A stretch of DNA of 44,812 nucleotides from an uncultured Pelagibacteraceae bacterium (GCA_902589765.1 CACIUF010000006.1:1-44812); one strand, 5' to 3'. Positions 27,596 through 37,137 are shown, counted from the first letter of the stretch. Program-made: numbers and translations. The notes: generated by a model not told the origin, from the letters alone.

Positions 27596-28882
27596 ATGAA
27601 AAAACAATATTTTATAAACGCAAATATAATTGACCCACATAATTCAATTAACGAGACAGGTGGTCTTATAATCTCTGAGGAAGGACAGATAGAAGCGGTA
27701 GGAAAAAAGGTTAATACAAATAATCTTCCTACAAGAGAAAAACCAATTGACTTAAAGGGAAAATATATATTTCCAGGATTAGTTGACATGAGAGTATTTG
27801 TAGGTGAACCAGGCTATGAATATAAAGAAAATTTTAGAACCTTAAGTAATGCTGCTTTAGCTGGTGGCGTAACTTCTGTGGTAACAATGCCAAATACTGA
27901 TCCGATAATAGACAACGTATCTATAGTCGATTTTCTAAAAAGAAGAGGAAGAGATAAATCTAGAATAAACATTTTTCCGTGTGCATCACTTACAAAAAAT
28001 ATTGAAGGAAACAATATGACAGAATTTGGTCTTCTCCAAAATAAAGGTATAATAGCATTTACTGATGGCATTAAAACTATTCAAAATCCCAGATTAATGT
28101 CTCGGATAATGAATTCTGCAAAAGATATTGGCTGTTTAATAATGCAACATGCAGAAGATTATGAACTTGCAAAAAATGGGATGATAAATTCAGGCATTAT
28201 TGCATCTAAATTAGGATTATCAGGTATTCCTGAGATCGCAGAAAGAATTTTGATTGAAAGAGATCTTACTTTACTTGAAAAAGTAAAATGTAGATATCAT
28301 ATTTCTCAACTATCATCGCAAAAATCTATTGAAGTAATCAAACATAGGAAAGAAATCGTTAAATTCACATCCGGTGTTTCGATAAATAATCTCTCTTTAA
28401 ATGAAAATGATATAGGTGATTTTAGAACTTTTTTAAAACTATCTCCACCTTTGAGGCGTGAGGAAGATAGAATTGCTCTAGTGGAAGGATTAAAGGATGG
28501 ATTAATAGATGTGATTGTTTCAGATCACAAACCTGAAGATGAGGAGTCAAAGAGATTAACGTTTTCTCAAGCTGCAACAGGCGCATCAGGTATAGAAACG
28601 CTATTATCTTTAAGTTTAGAGTTATATCATAATGGATCTTTAAAATTAGAAACATTAATTAAAGCGCTTACTTCAAATCCTGCAAAAATTCTCAAAATAA
28701 ATAAAGGTAACCTCTCCATTGGTAATGATGCAGATTTTTGTGTTGTAGATATAAATAAACCATGGATTGTAAAAAAAGAAAAATTGGTTTCAAAATCAAA
28801 AAATACCTCAATTGAAGACAAAAAACTCCAAGGTAAGGTCACGAATACATTTGTAAAAGGAAAAGAATTATTTAAGCTTTAG
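27596..28882 (+). CDS. pyrC: Dihydroorotase-like protein lacking the HxH metal motif (PyrC'/PyrX type)
   Basis: Type I dihydroorotase fold of 428 residues starting with the base after the pyrB stop. The N-terminal metal motif, normally Asp-x-His-x-His, is DMRVFVGEPG: Arg66 and Phe68 replace the histidines. The other ligand positions are kept: Asp157 (FTDGIK), His185 (MQHAED), His235 (YHISQL) and Asp310 (SDHKPED). Family knowledge says enzymes lacking HxH are usually non-catalytic partners of PyrB, with a second PyrC elsewhere. Whether this one is active cannot be told from sequence. The symbol is by position and homology. Confidence 0.85.
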   Translation: MKKQYFINANIIDPHNSINETGGLIISEEGQIEAVGKKVNTNNLPTREKPIDLKGKYIFPGLVDMRVFVGEPGYEYKENFRTLSNAALAGGVTSVVTMPNTDPIIDNVSIVDFLKRRGRDKSRINIFPCASLTKNIEGNNMTEFGLLQNKGIIAFTDGIKTIQNPRLMSRIMNSAKDIGCLIMQHAEDYELAKNGMINSGIIASKLGLSGIPEIAERILIERDLTLLEKVKCRYHISQLSSQKSIEVIKHRKEIVKFTSGVSINNLSLNENDIGDFRTFLKLSPPLRREEDRIALVEGLKDGLIDVIVSDHKPEDEESKRLTFSQAATGASGIETLLSLSLELYHNGSLKLETLIKALTSNPAKILKINKGNLSIGNDADFCVVDINKPWIVKKEKLVSKSKNTSIEDKKLQGKVTNTFVKGKELFKL

Positions 28883-28883
28883 T

Positions 28884-29462
28884 ATGGATATTTTTTTGAT
28901 AGGTATCATTTCCTACCTCATGGGCTCGATACCTTTTGGATATATACTTACAAAGATATTTTTAAAAAAAGATATAAGAGAAATCGGATCTGGTAATATT
29001 GGAGCTACTAATGCTTTAAGAACTGGTAACAAAAGTATTGGTTATTTCACTTTAGCATTAGATATTTTAAAAGCAATTATTCCAGTTATTTATGTAAAAA
29101 TTTTCTACCAAGATTTTTTATATATTGCATCTTTATGTGCCTTTTTAGGTCATGTGTTTCCAATTTGGCTTAAGTTTAAAGGTGGCAAAGGCGTTGCTAC
29201 CTATGTCGGTATTTTATTTGCTATAAATCTATATTTTGGAATTATATTTTCTATATGTTGGTTTGTAACTTTTTTTATTTCTAAATTTTCATCTCTATCA
29301 TCTTTAGTAGCTTCAATATCTATACCAATCTATCTATTAGTTTTCACTCAGCTTAATCAAGCAATTTTTTTTACGATCATGTTTATCTTGATTTTTTTTA
29401 CTCACAGAGAAAATATTAAAAGATTGATAAATAAAGAAGAAACTAAGACAAAAATTTATTAA
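28884..29462 (+). CDS. plsY: Glycerol-3-phosphate acyltransferase (acyl-phosphate dependent)
   Basis: Integral membrane enzyme that acylates glycerol 3-phosphate with acyl-phosphate, starting phospholipid synthesis. The 192-residue protein shows all three PlsY motifs: GSIPFGYIL, GSGNIGATNALR, and GHVFPIWLKFKGGKGVAT. It has multiple hydrophobic spans. It follows the dihydroorotase-like gene by one base and precedes topA by 36 nt. Confidence 0.95.
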   Translation: MDIFLIGIISYLMGSIPFGYILTKIFLKKDIREIGSGNIGATNALRTGNKSIGYFTLALDILKAIIPVIYVKIFYQDFLYIASLCAFLGHVFPIWLKFKGGKGVATYVGILFAINLYFGIIFSICWFVTFFISKFSSLSSLVASISIPIYLLVFTQLNQAIFFTIMFILIFFTHRENIKRLINKEETKTKIY

Positions 29463-29498
29463 ATTGACTATCTAAAGCTTTTGGGTAGTTTGTAGTTT

Positions 29499-32084
29499 AT
29501 GAATTTGGTCATTGTAGAAAGTCCTGCTAAAGCAAAAACTATTAATAAATACCTAGGTGATAATTATAAAGTTTTAGCAAGCTATGGTCATATAAGAGAT
29601 TTGCCATCGAAAAATGGTTCAGTCAATCCAGATCAAGATTTTAAAATGGAATGGGAAGTTGATAGTTTTTCAAAAAAATATTTAAAAGAAATAACTGATG
29701 CGGCTAAAGACTCATCTAAAATTATATTAGCAACTGACCCTGATCGTGAAGGTGAGGCCATTGCTTGGCATGTCAAAGAATATTTGAACGAAAAAAAACT
29801 TTTAAAAGATAAAGAAATTGAACGAGTTGTATTTAATGAAATAACCAAAAAAGCTGTTATTCAAGGAATTGAAAATCCAAGGCAAATTGAGCCATTACTA
29901 GTCGATGCGTATATGGCTAGAAGAGCCTTAGACTACTTGGTTGGTTTTAATATATCCCCGATCCTCTGGACGAAACTTCCAGGTTCAAAATCTGCAGGAA
30001 GAGTTCAATCTGTTGCTTTAAAATTAATTACTGAAAGAGAACATGCAATTGAGTCTTTTAAACCTGAGGAATTTTGGACTTTAAGTATTAAATTTGCTAA
30101 TACTGCAAATCAAAATTTCACTGCTAGTATTAGTCAGCTTGATAACAATAAAATTGAGAAATTTTCATTTAAAAATAAAGAAGAGATAAATAAAGCCATA
30201 TCAAGTATTAATAAAAAAAAATTTAGTATAACTGATATTTCTAGCAAAATAGTAAATCGTAATCCCTCTGGACCATTTACAACTTCAACTCTTCAACAAA
30301 CCGCATCAAGTCGACTAGGTTTTGGTGCATCTAGAACAATGCAAATTGCCCAAAAACTTTATCAAGGTATAGAAGTGGAAGGTGAAACAATTGGCTTAAT
30401 TACTTATATGAGAACTGATGGAACTAATTTATCTAAAGATGCTGTTACAAGCTTCAGAAATTATATCCAAAAAGAAATTGGTAATGAATACTTACCTAAA
30501 GATGTTTTGAATTATTCAGGCAAAAAAGCTAAAAATGCGCAAGAAGCTCACGAAGCAATCAGACCTACTGATATTATAAGAACTCCTGAAAGTGTTAAAA
30601 AGTATCTAAGTACAGATCAAAATAAACTTTATGATCTTATCTGGAGTAGAGCTTTATCTTCTCAGATGGAGTCAGCCAAATTTGATAGAAATACTATCAC
30701 CATAATGTCAGATAATAATGATACAATTTGTAAAGCCAGTGGATCAGTTTTAAAATTTGATGGTTTCTTAAAGATTTATAATAATCAAAGCAAAGATGAT
30801 GATGAAAATATTTTACCTGCTGTGTCTAAAGGACCTATTAATATTGAGGCGCTAATAGATGAACAGCATTCTACACAACCACCACCAAGATATTCTGAAG
30901 CTAGTTTAGTTAAAAAGCTTGAAGAGCTTGGTATCGGGAGGCCTTCTACGTATGCAAGTATTATTTCTACTATTGCCAATCGAGGTTATGCAGAGATATT
31001 GAATAAAAGATTTTTTCCTACAGATAGAGGTAAATTAATTTCAGCCTTTTTAGAAAAATTATTTTCAAAATATGTAGATTACAACTTTACAGCAGGATTA
31101 GAAGATCAACTTGATGAGATCACTACTGGGAAAGAAAGTTGGATTAAAGTTTTGGAACTTTTTTGGAAAGACTTCAATAATAATGTTTCGGAAGTGAAAG
31201 AAAAAAGAACTAGAGAGGTGTTGGATTTACTCAATGATAGTCTAGGTGAATTAATTTTTGATAAGGATAATGAGGGTAATGTAGTAAGAAAATGTCAATT
31301 ATGTAGTTCTGGAACACTTAGTTTAAAGAACAGTTTCAGAGGTGGCGCTTTTATAGGGTGTTCAAATTATCCAGAATGTAAATTTACAAGACCCTTATCT
31401 AAAGCAAAAGCTGCTGCTCAAGCACAATTAGCTGAACCAAAATTTATAGGAAAACATGAAAATGGAAATGATATATATTTGAAAAATGGTAGATTTGGCC
31501 CCTACCTTCAATACGAGAAAATCCCCTCTGATTTAGAAGTTGAAAAAAATAGTAAGAAAAAGAAAAAAACTAAAAAATTAAAGTCAGATGTAAATGAACT
31601 TTTAAAAAATGTTTCAATACCAAAAGGATTAGAATTAGAGAGTATTAATTTGGAAAAAGCTCAATTTTTATGTTCGCTACCTAAATCTTTGGGAATAAAT
31701 CCAGATAATCAAAAAGAAATTACATTAAACGTTGGAAGATTTGGTCCTTACTTAAAATGTGAAAATAAATCAGCAAGAATAGAAAATGTAGAGGAAATAT
31801 TTTCCATAGGTTTAAATAGAGCAATAACATTAATAGCTGAGGCTAAACCTGGTCGAATGTCTTCTTCTATGATAAAAGATTTGGGAGAACATCCTGAGGA
31901 TAAAAAACCTGTTAGAGTCATGAAGGGTCAGTATGGGCCTTATATAAAATATAAATCACTCAATGCAACTATTCCTGAGGAAAAAGACCCCACTGAATTA
32001 ACTATGGAAGAAGCTTTAATATTGATTGAGAAAAGAAAAGAATACGATAAGAGTAAAAAATCAAAAGGTAAGAAAAAAAAATGA
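29499..32084 (+). CDS. topA: DNA topoisomerase I
   Basis: Type IA enzyme relaxing negative supercoils. The 861 residues begin with the Toprim domain (MNLVIVESPAKAKTINKYLG, ATDPDREGEAIAWH). The active-site Tyr303 is in GLITYMRTDGTNLS. One C-terminal four-Cys zinc segment (CQLC...CSNYPEC) is followed by three repeats with RFGPYL/QYGPYI, the usual alphaproteobacterial tail, and a Lys-rich end. The dprA gene that often lies upstream of topA is absent. It overlaps the next small gene by 4 nt (ATGA). Confidence 0.97.
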   Translation: MNLVIVESPAKAKTINKYLGDNYKVLASYGHIRDLPSKNGSVNPDQDFKMEWEVDSFSKKYLKEITDAAKDSSKIILATDPDREGEAIAWHVKEYLNEKKLLKDKEIERVVFNEITKKAVIQGIENPRQIEPLLVDAYMARRALDYLVGFNISPILWTKLPGSKSAGRVQSVALKLITEREHAIESFKPEEFWTLSIKFANTANQNFTASISQLDNNKIEKFSFKNKEEINKAISSINKKKFSITDISSKIVNRNPSGPFTTSTLQQTASSRLGFGASRTMQIAQKLYQGIEVEGETIGLITYMRTDGTNLSKDAVTSFRNYIQKEIGNEYLPKDVLNYSGKKAKNAQEAHEAIRPTDIIRTPESVKKYLSTDQNKLYDLIWSRALSSQMESAKFDRNTITIMSDNNDTICKASGSVLKFDGFLKIYNNQSKDDDENILPAVSKGPINIEALIDEQHSTQPPPRYSEASLVKKLEELGIGRPSTYASIISTIANRGYAEILNKRFFPTDRGKLISAFLEKLFSKYVDYNFTAGLEDQLDEITTGKESWIKVLELFWKDFNNNVSEVKEKRTREVLDLLNDSLGELIFDKDNEGNVVRKCQLCSSGTLSLKNSFRGGAFIGCSNYPECKFTRPLSKAKAAAQAQLAEPKFIGKHENGNDIYLKNGRFGPYLQYEKIPSDLEVEKNSKKKKKTKKLKSDVNELLKNVSIPKGLELESINLEKAQFLCSLPKSLGINPDNQKEITLNVGRFGPYLKCENKSARIENVEEIFSIGLNRAITLIAEAKPGRMSSSMIKDLGEHPEDKKPVRVMKGQYGPYIKYKSLNATIPEEKDPTELTMEEALILIEKRKEYDKSKKSKGKKKK

Positions 32085-32332
32085 AAAAAATATTTATAAT
32101 TTCAATATTTTATTTATTTTCCACAAATATTCTAATTGCTGATGAACATAAATGTTCTGGAATGAAAAAACTTTCGAAAGAGTATTTAGCATGTACAGCC
32201 AAAAATATTAAAGAAGGTGCTGTCAAAAAAAAAGATCAAGTTAAAGAAGGGTCTATAAAAAAAACAAATCAAATTAAAGAAGGTACAAAGAAAATATTTA
32301 ATAAAGTTAAAACTAAAATCAAAAAAAATTAA
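32081..32332 (+). CDS. Small exported Lys-rich protein with 11-residue KEG repeats
   Basis: Not recognised as a named family. The 83-residue precursor has a clear signal peptide (about 1-20, ending LIA before DEHKC). The mature part is about 63 residues, highly basic, with Cys25 and Cys38. From residue 43 it carries three consecutive 11-residue units: IKEGAVKKKDQ, VKEGSIKKTNQ, IKEGTKKIFNK, then a partial fourth. Such hendecad repeats form amphipathic helices in synuclein and LEA-type proteins. It overlaps the topA stop by 4 nt and is 6 nt from the RidA-family ATG. Periplasmic location is predicted; function unknown. Confidence 0.75.
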   Translation: MKKIFIISIFYLFSTNILIADEHKCSGMKKLSKEYLACTAKNIKEGAVKKKDQVKEGSIKKTNQIKEGTKKIFNKVKTKIKKN

Positions 32333-32338
32333 TTGATT

Positions 32339-32800
32339 ATGAACTTTGAAGATAAAATTAAAGAACTTAATATACAGCTTCCTGAAGCGAAAGCACCAGT
32401 TGGCAATTATGTTGCAGCAAAAATTACAGGAAAAATGTTATTCATATCAGGACAAATTTCTATTGATGATAATGGTGAATTGATTAAAGGGAAAGTTGGT
32501 AAAGAATTGGATGTCACGGCTGGTTACAATGCTGCTAAGAGATGCGCGTTAAGTATTATTGCCCAAGTTAAAAAAGCCTGCGACAATGATTTATCAAAAA
32601 TAAAATCATGTGTGAAATTAACAGGATTTGTAAATTCAACAGATGACTTTATTGATCAACCTAAAGTAATAAATGGCGCATCTGATTTGATAGCTTCAAT
32701 TTTTGGAGATGCAGGTATGCATACCAGAGCTGCTGTAAGCACAAATAGTTTACCATTGGGCGTTTCGGTTGAAGTAGATGCAATATTTGAGTTAAACTAG
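32339..32800 (+). CDS. RidA/YjgF/YER057c-family protein
   Basis: Trimeric fold related to RidA, which hydrolyses reactive enamine/imine intermediates from PLP enzymes. From ATG 32339 the protein is 153 residues, longer than the 128-residue RidA archetype and like the longer YjgF subfamilies. GKMLFISGQISIDDNGEL is typical, and HTRAAVSTNSLPLGVSVEVDA supplies the Arg and Glu of the RidA pocket. A TTG at 32333 is possible but adds only two residues. It is the last gene of the plus-strand run. Confidence 0.88.
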   Translation: MNFEDKIKELNIQLPEAKAPVGNYVAAKITGKMLFISGQISIDDNGELIKGKVGKELDVTAGYNAAKRCALSIIAQVKKACDNDLSKIKSCVKLTGFVNSTDDFIDQPKVINGASDLIASIFGDAGMHTRAAVSTNSLPLGVSVEVDAIFELN

Positions 32801-32803
32801 ATT

Positions 32804-34102
32804 TTACTTTCCAACACTAAAATACTTGAAACCTTGGCCTTTAATTTTCGATGAAGAATAAATATTTCTCATATCAAAAATCATAAACTTCTTACCTCCA
32901 ACTAAGCTTTTAAAATTAATTGATTTAAAATCATTCCATTCAGTATGAATAATAACAAGATCAGCCCCATGAACAGCATCTTTTATTGAAGTCTTATTAA
33001 TTACATTTTTAAACTTCATAAATTCAGTTTTATAACCAGTTGGATCAAAATATTTTATAGTTGCTCCTTTTTTTGATAACCATGGTATCATTTTTAAACT
33101 TGAGGAATCTCTCATATCATCTGTATTAGCTTTAAATGTAACACCTAAAAAAGTAATTATTTTATTTTTAATTTTCCTATTTAAGATTCTATTAATTCTA
33201 TCTAGTAAAATTTTAGATCTATTTTCATTTGATTTAATCACTGATTTAACCACTGATAAATTTGTTTTGAATCTATCTGCTGTTGTAATAATGGCTTTTG
33301 TATCTTTAGGAAAACAAGATCCACCATAAGCAGGTCCTGCTCTAAGAAATCGACTGCCTATTCTTTTATCCAATCCCATACCTATTGATATATCCTCAAC
33401 ATTAATGTTAGTTTTTTCACATAAATTAGCTATTTCATTTATAAAAGTAATCTTTGTTGCCAAAAAAGCATTCGAGGCATATTTAATCAACTCGGCAGCT
33501 CTTCTAGAAGTTTGTAAATAAGAAGCACCCTTAGAAATAAGTGGGCTATAAAGATTTTTCAAAATTCTACCTGCTTTTTTATCATTAGTTCCGATAACGA
33601 CACGATCAGGATAAATAAAATCTCTTATTGCCTCTCCTTCTCTTAGAAATTCAGGATTTGAAACAACAGAAAATTTCTTTTTACTATTTTTTTTAGATAA
33701 TATTTTTTCAATTTCATCTCCTGTCGTCACAGGGACTGTTGATTTTGTTATGATAATTTTAAATTTATTAATTGAAGAACTTATTTCTTTAGAAACTTTG
33801 TAAATTTGACTTAAATCTGCTGAACTACCGCCTTTTTTTGTTGGTGTACCAACACAAATGAAAATTATGTCTGAGTCTTTAATTGATTTTTTTAAATTTG
33901 TAGAAAAATTTAATTTTTTATTTTTAAAATTCTTTATTACTAATTCAGATAAACCAGGTTCATAGATTGGAATCTTTCCTTTTTTTAGTAAATTTATTTT
34001 GTCAGCATTATTATCTACACAAATTACTTCATTTCCTAAATCAGCAAAACATACTCCACTTACTAAACCTACATAACCAGTACCAATCATACACAATTTC
34101 AT
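32804..34102 (-). CDS. ugd: UDP-glucose 6-dehydrogenase
   Basis: Oxidises UDP-glucose to UDP-glucuronate with two NAD+. The 432-residue protein starts with the Rossmann motif IGTGYVGLVSGVCFADLG. Its catalytic Cys263 lies in AGPAYGGSCFPKDTKA, and a C-terminal domain contains GVTFKANTDDMRDSSS. It overlaps galU by 4 nt (ATGA), giving a coupled two-gene path from glucose 1-phosphate to UDP-glucuronate. Confidence 0.95.
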   Translation of the reverse strand: MKLCMIGTGYVGLVSGVCFADLGNEVICVDNNADKINLLKKGKIPIYEPGLSELVIKNFKNKKLNFSTNLKKSIKDSDIIFICVGTPTKKGGSSADLSQIYKVSKEISSSINKFKIIITKSTVPVTTGDEIEKILSKKNSKKKFSVVSNPEFLREGEAIRDFIYPDRVVIGTNDKKAGRILKNLYSPLISKGASYLQTSRRAAELIKYASNAFLATKITFINEIANLCEKTNINVEDISIGMGLDKRIGSRFLRAGPAYGGSCFPKDTKAIITTADRFKTNLSVVKSVIKSNENRSKILLDRINRILNRKIKNKIITFLGVTFKANTDDMRDSSSLKMIPWLSKKGATIKYFDPTGYKTEFMKFKNVINKTSIKDAVHGADLVIIHTEWNDFKSINFKSLVGGKKFMIFDMRNIYSSSKIKGQGFKYFSVGK

Positions 34103-34914
34103 GATTTAGCTATCTCTAAAGTTGATTTGATGTAACCACTCATGCTTCCACAATCAAGATATTTTCCAGAAAAATTATGAGCAATGAATTTTTTATCATT
34201 TTGAATTAATGTTTGGATAGCATCTGTAATATGTATCTCTCCTCCTTTACCTGGTTTTTGTTTAAGTAATTTTGAAAAAATTTCTCTAGGTAAAATATAT
34301 CTTCCAATCACTGCTTTATTAGATGGTGCTTTTTTTATAGAAGGTTTTTCAATGACATCTGAGATCAAATAATTATTCTTATTTATTTTAGTTTTTAACT
34401 TATAAATTCCCCATCTCGAAACATTATTCTTTTTAACATTCATGCTAGCCATAACAGACGCATTGTATTTTTTATGAATCCTTATCATTGATTTAGAACA
34501 ATTTCTTTTAATAATAAGATCATCTGGTAACAACATTAAAAAAAAATTATTTTTTATGAATTTTTTTGTTTTTAAAACAGCATCTCCAGTGCCAAGTGGT
34601 TTGTTTTGATAAACAAATTTTATCATTTTTTTATATTTTAAAATTTTTTTGTATTCTTCCTTAATCCTTTTATCTTTTTTCTTTTTAATAATTTTTTTAT
34701 AAAAATTATCATTATAAAAATAAGTCTTTATCATTTTCTTCTTATTTGAAATTATAAAAATAATCTCTTTAATACCTGCATCAATGCATTCATCTAGAAT
34801 GTATTCAATTCCTGGTTTACCATTAATAGGTAAAAGTTCTTTTGGAAATACACTGGTTAATGGAAGTAAACGTGTACCCAAACCAGCTAAAGGAATAATT
34901 GCTTGTTTAATCAT
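34099..34914 (-). CDS. galU: UTP-glucose-1-phosphate uridylyltransferase
   Basis: Makes UDP-glucose from UTP and glucose 1-phosphate. The 271-residue protein has the nucleotide loop IIPLAGLGTRLLPLT, PKELLPINGKPGIEYILDE, and GTGDAVLKTKKFI. It is about 20-30 residues shorter than the E. coli enzyme, mainly at the C-terminus. It is divergent from panC across only 34 bp and coupled to ugd downstream. Confidence 0.93.
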   Translation of the reverse strand: MIKQAIIPLAGLGTRLLPLTSVFPKELLPINGKPGIEYILDECIDAGIKEIIFIISNKKKMIKTYFYNDNFYKKIIKKKKDKRIKEEYKKILKYKKMIKFVYQNKPLGTGDAVLKTKKFIKNNFFLMLLPDDLIIKRNCSKSMIRIHKKYNASVMASMNVKKNNVSRWGIYKLKTKINKNNYLISDVIEKPSIKKAPSNKAVIGRYILPREIFSKLLKQKPGKGGEIHITDAIQTLIQNDKKFIAHNFSGKYLDCGSMSGYIKSTLEIAKS

Positions 34915-34948
34915 TCAAATGTTTTACTTATTAAAAAGTTTTATACAA

Positions 34949-35758
34949 ATGAAAATTTTATTAAATAATAATGATTTAAATGAGGCATTAGAAAATGTGT
35001 CTAATCTAGGTTTTGTACCTACCATGGGAAGTCTTCACAAAGGCCATATATCGCTAATTAAACAATCCAAAAAAAAATGTAGTAAAACTATTGTAAGTAT
35101 ATTTGTAAATCCAAAACAATTTAATAATAAAAATGATTTTAAGAAATATCCAAGAAATAGAAAAAAAGACTTATCGATTTTAAAAAGACTTAAAGTAAAT
35201 TATGTATATTTACCAAGTGCTAGGGAAATTTATAGAGTAAAGAGATCCTCTAAGATTATAATTCGAAAAAAAGACAAGATATTATGTGCTAAGCACAGAA
35301 AAGGACATTTCGAGGGTGTAATTGATGTAATGGAACGCCTAATTGAAAACATCAATCCTCAAAAAATTTTTATGGGAGAGAAAGATTTTCAACAATTATA
35401 TCTTTTAAAAAAATATTTAAGAAAACACTCTTCAAAAATAATAGTATGTAAAACAATTAGAGAAAGAAACAAATTAGCGTTATCTTCCAGAAATTCATTA
35501 TTACAAAGACGTGAAAAAAATTTGGCTGCAAAATTAATTACTAATATTATGAAACTTAAAAAAAAGTTAAATATGCGATCAAATATTAAAAAAGCACTTA
35601 ATAAAACTAGAAATGAAATAAATAAATTACAAAATGTTAAAATTGAATATCTCGAATTAAGAAATATTAAAAATCTAAAAATTTCTAATAAATTTAGAAA
35701 TTCAAAAATTTTCGTATCTTTTTATATTAATAATATAAGGTTGATTGATAATTTTTAA
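34949..35758 (+). CDS. panC: Pantothenate synthetase
   Basis: Joins pantoate and beta-alanine to make pantothenate for CoA. From ATG 34949 the protein is 269 residues. The nucleotidyl-transferase motif is GFVPTMGSLHKGHISLI; FVNPKQF, FMGEKDFQQLYLLKK and ALSSRNSLL are also conserved. The reading frame is open back to 34784 inside galU, but an N-terminus beginning there would be unconserved. The 269 residues are slightly under the 280 usual. The product is rich in Lys/Asn. Its end is 5 nt from convergent mgtE. Confidence 0.94.
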   Translation: MKILLNNNDLNEALENVSNLGFVPTMGSLHKGHISLIKQSKKKCSKTIVSIFVNPKQFNNKNDFKKYPRNRKKDLSILKRLKVNYVYLPSAREIYRVKRSSKIIIRKKDKILCAKHRKGHFEGVIDVMERLIENINPQKIFMGEKDFQQLYLLKKYLRKHSSKIIVCKTIRERNKLALSSRNSLLQRREKNLAAKLITNIMKLKKKLNMRSNIKKALNKTRNEINKLQNVKIEYLELRNIKNLKISNKFRNSKIFVSFYINNIRLIDNF

Positions 35759-35763
35759 AAATT

Positions 35764-37137
35764 CTATAGAAAATAAGCCCCAACACCTAAAAAAGAAACA
35801 AAACCTATTACATCAGTTATTGTTGTTACGAAAACACTAGAGGCAATTGCTGGATCAATTTTCATTTTTTTTAAAGTGACTGGAACAAGTATTCCAAATA
35901 AACCTGCCACTACCATTGTCAAAATCATTGAGATCGATATTATTAATGATAATTGGTAATCTTGAAACCAGACTTGGACGATAAAAGAACTTATTACAGC
36001 AAAAATTATTCCATTGAGAATGCCAATATTAAATTCCTTAATAATGTTTTGATTAAAGTTATTTTTTGTTAAATCATTTGTTGCTAAAGTTCTAACAGTG
36101 ACTGCTAAAGTTTGCATACCTGCATTACCACCCATAGATGCAACTATTGGCATTAAAAATGCTAAGACAACCATTTGTTCAATTGTTGCACCAAACAAAC
36201 TAATACAATATGTAGCCAGAAATGCTGTGAACAAGTTTAATAATAACCAGTTAAATCGTCTTTTAGTTTTTGTAATAACACCATCTGTAATTTCTTCGTC
36301 ACCAACACCAGCTAATCTTAAAGCATCTTCCTCAGCCTCTTCTTTTAAAACTGTTAATACATCATCAGAAGTTATCATTCCTACAAGTTTATTATTTTTA
36401 TCTACGACACAAGCTGAGTTTAAACCATAATTTTCAAATGAGTTACCAACTTCTTCTCTATCCATATCCACTGGAACTAAAAAAATTGAGTCATCCATAA
36501 TTGTAGACATTTTTGTTTCTCTAGGTGTTCTTAATACTTTTGAAGATGGCACAGCACCAATAGGTTTAAAATTTTCATCAACAATGTAAATTTCTAAAAA
36601 TTCTTCTGGTAGATCTTTATTCTCTCTTAAATAATCAATAGTTTGTCCTACCGACCAATTACTTGGGATTGCTGTAAACTCTCTTTGCATTATCCTAGCA
36701 GCACTATCTTCTGGATAACTAAGACCTTCTAATAATGCAAATCGATCTTTTGGGGGTAATAAACTTAATATCGAATTTTTATCTTTTTCTTCAACATTCT
36801 CTAAAATGGCTATGGCGTCATCAGACTCTAAATTTTTTAATATTCTAACAATTGCATCTGACGAAAGATATTTTATGATTTCCGATTGAACAGACTCGTT
36901 TAATTCAACAAATACTTCTGGATCAATCTTAAAATTATTTAATTTTATTAGACTTTCTCTGTCATTTTGACTTAAATGCTCAATAATATCAGCAGCATCA
37001 GCAGGATGCATTTCTTCAAAAGATCTGGTTATAAAAGATGCATCATTTGAGCTAATTTTATCTGTTACAACTTTTATATATTCTTTATTAAATTCAAAAT
37101 TGACTTTTTTATCTTTAATTTTTTTTATTAAAGTCAT
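35764..37137 (-). CDS. mgtE: Magnesium transporter MgtE
   Basis: Mg2+ channel gated by its own cytoplasmic Mg sensor. The 457-residue protein has an N-terminal superhelix (about 30-130, HPADAADIIEHL), two CBS domains (about 135-265, AIPSNWSVGQTIDYL...), a connecting helix, and five C-terminal membrane spans. The pore region SMGGNAGMQTLAVTVR and the end TTITDVIGFVSFLGVG are conserved. It is monocistronic. The 60 bp to divergent lipB is too small for a known Mg riboswitch. Confidence 0.94.
   Translation of the reverse strand: MTLIKKIKDKKVNFEFNKEYIKVVTDKISSNDASFITRSFEEMHPADAADIIEHLSQNDRESLIKLNNFKIDPEVFVELNESVQSEIIKYLSSDAIVRILKNLESDDAIAILENVEEKDKNSILSLLPPKDRFALLEGLSYPEDSAARIMQREFTAIPSNWSVGQTIDYLRENKDLPEEFLEIYIVDENFKPIGAVPSSKVLRTPRETKMSTIMDDSIFLVPVDMDREEVGNSFENYGLNSACVVDKNNKLVGMITSDDVLTVLKEEAEEDALRLAGVGDEEITDGVITKTKRRFNWLLLNLFTAFLATYCISLFGATIEQMVVLAFLMPIVASMGGNAGMQTLAVTVRTLATNDLTKNNFNQNIIKEFNIGILNGIIFAVISSFIVQVWFQDYQLSLIISISMILTMVVAGLFGILVPVTLKKMKIDPAIASSVFVTTITDVIGFVSFLGVGAYFL

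Noticed and set aside
34784..34948. Upstream extension of panC into galU
   Set aside because: The extra 55 residues are read antisense to galU and do not belong to PanC, whose conserved start fits ATG 34949.
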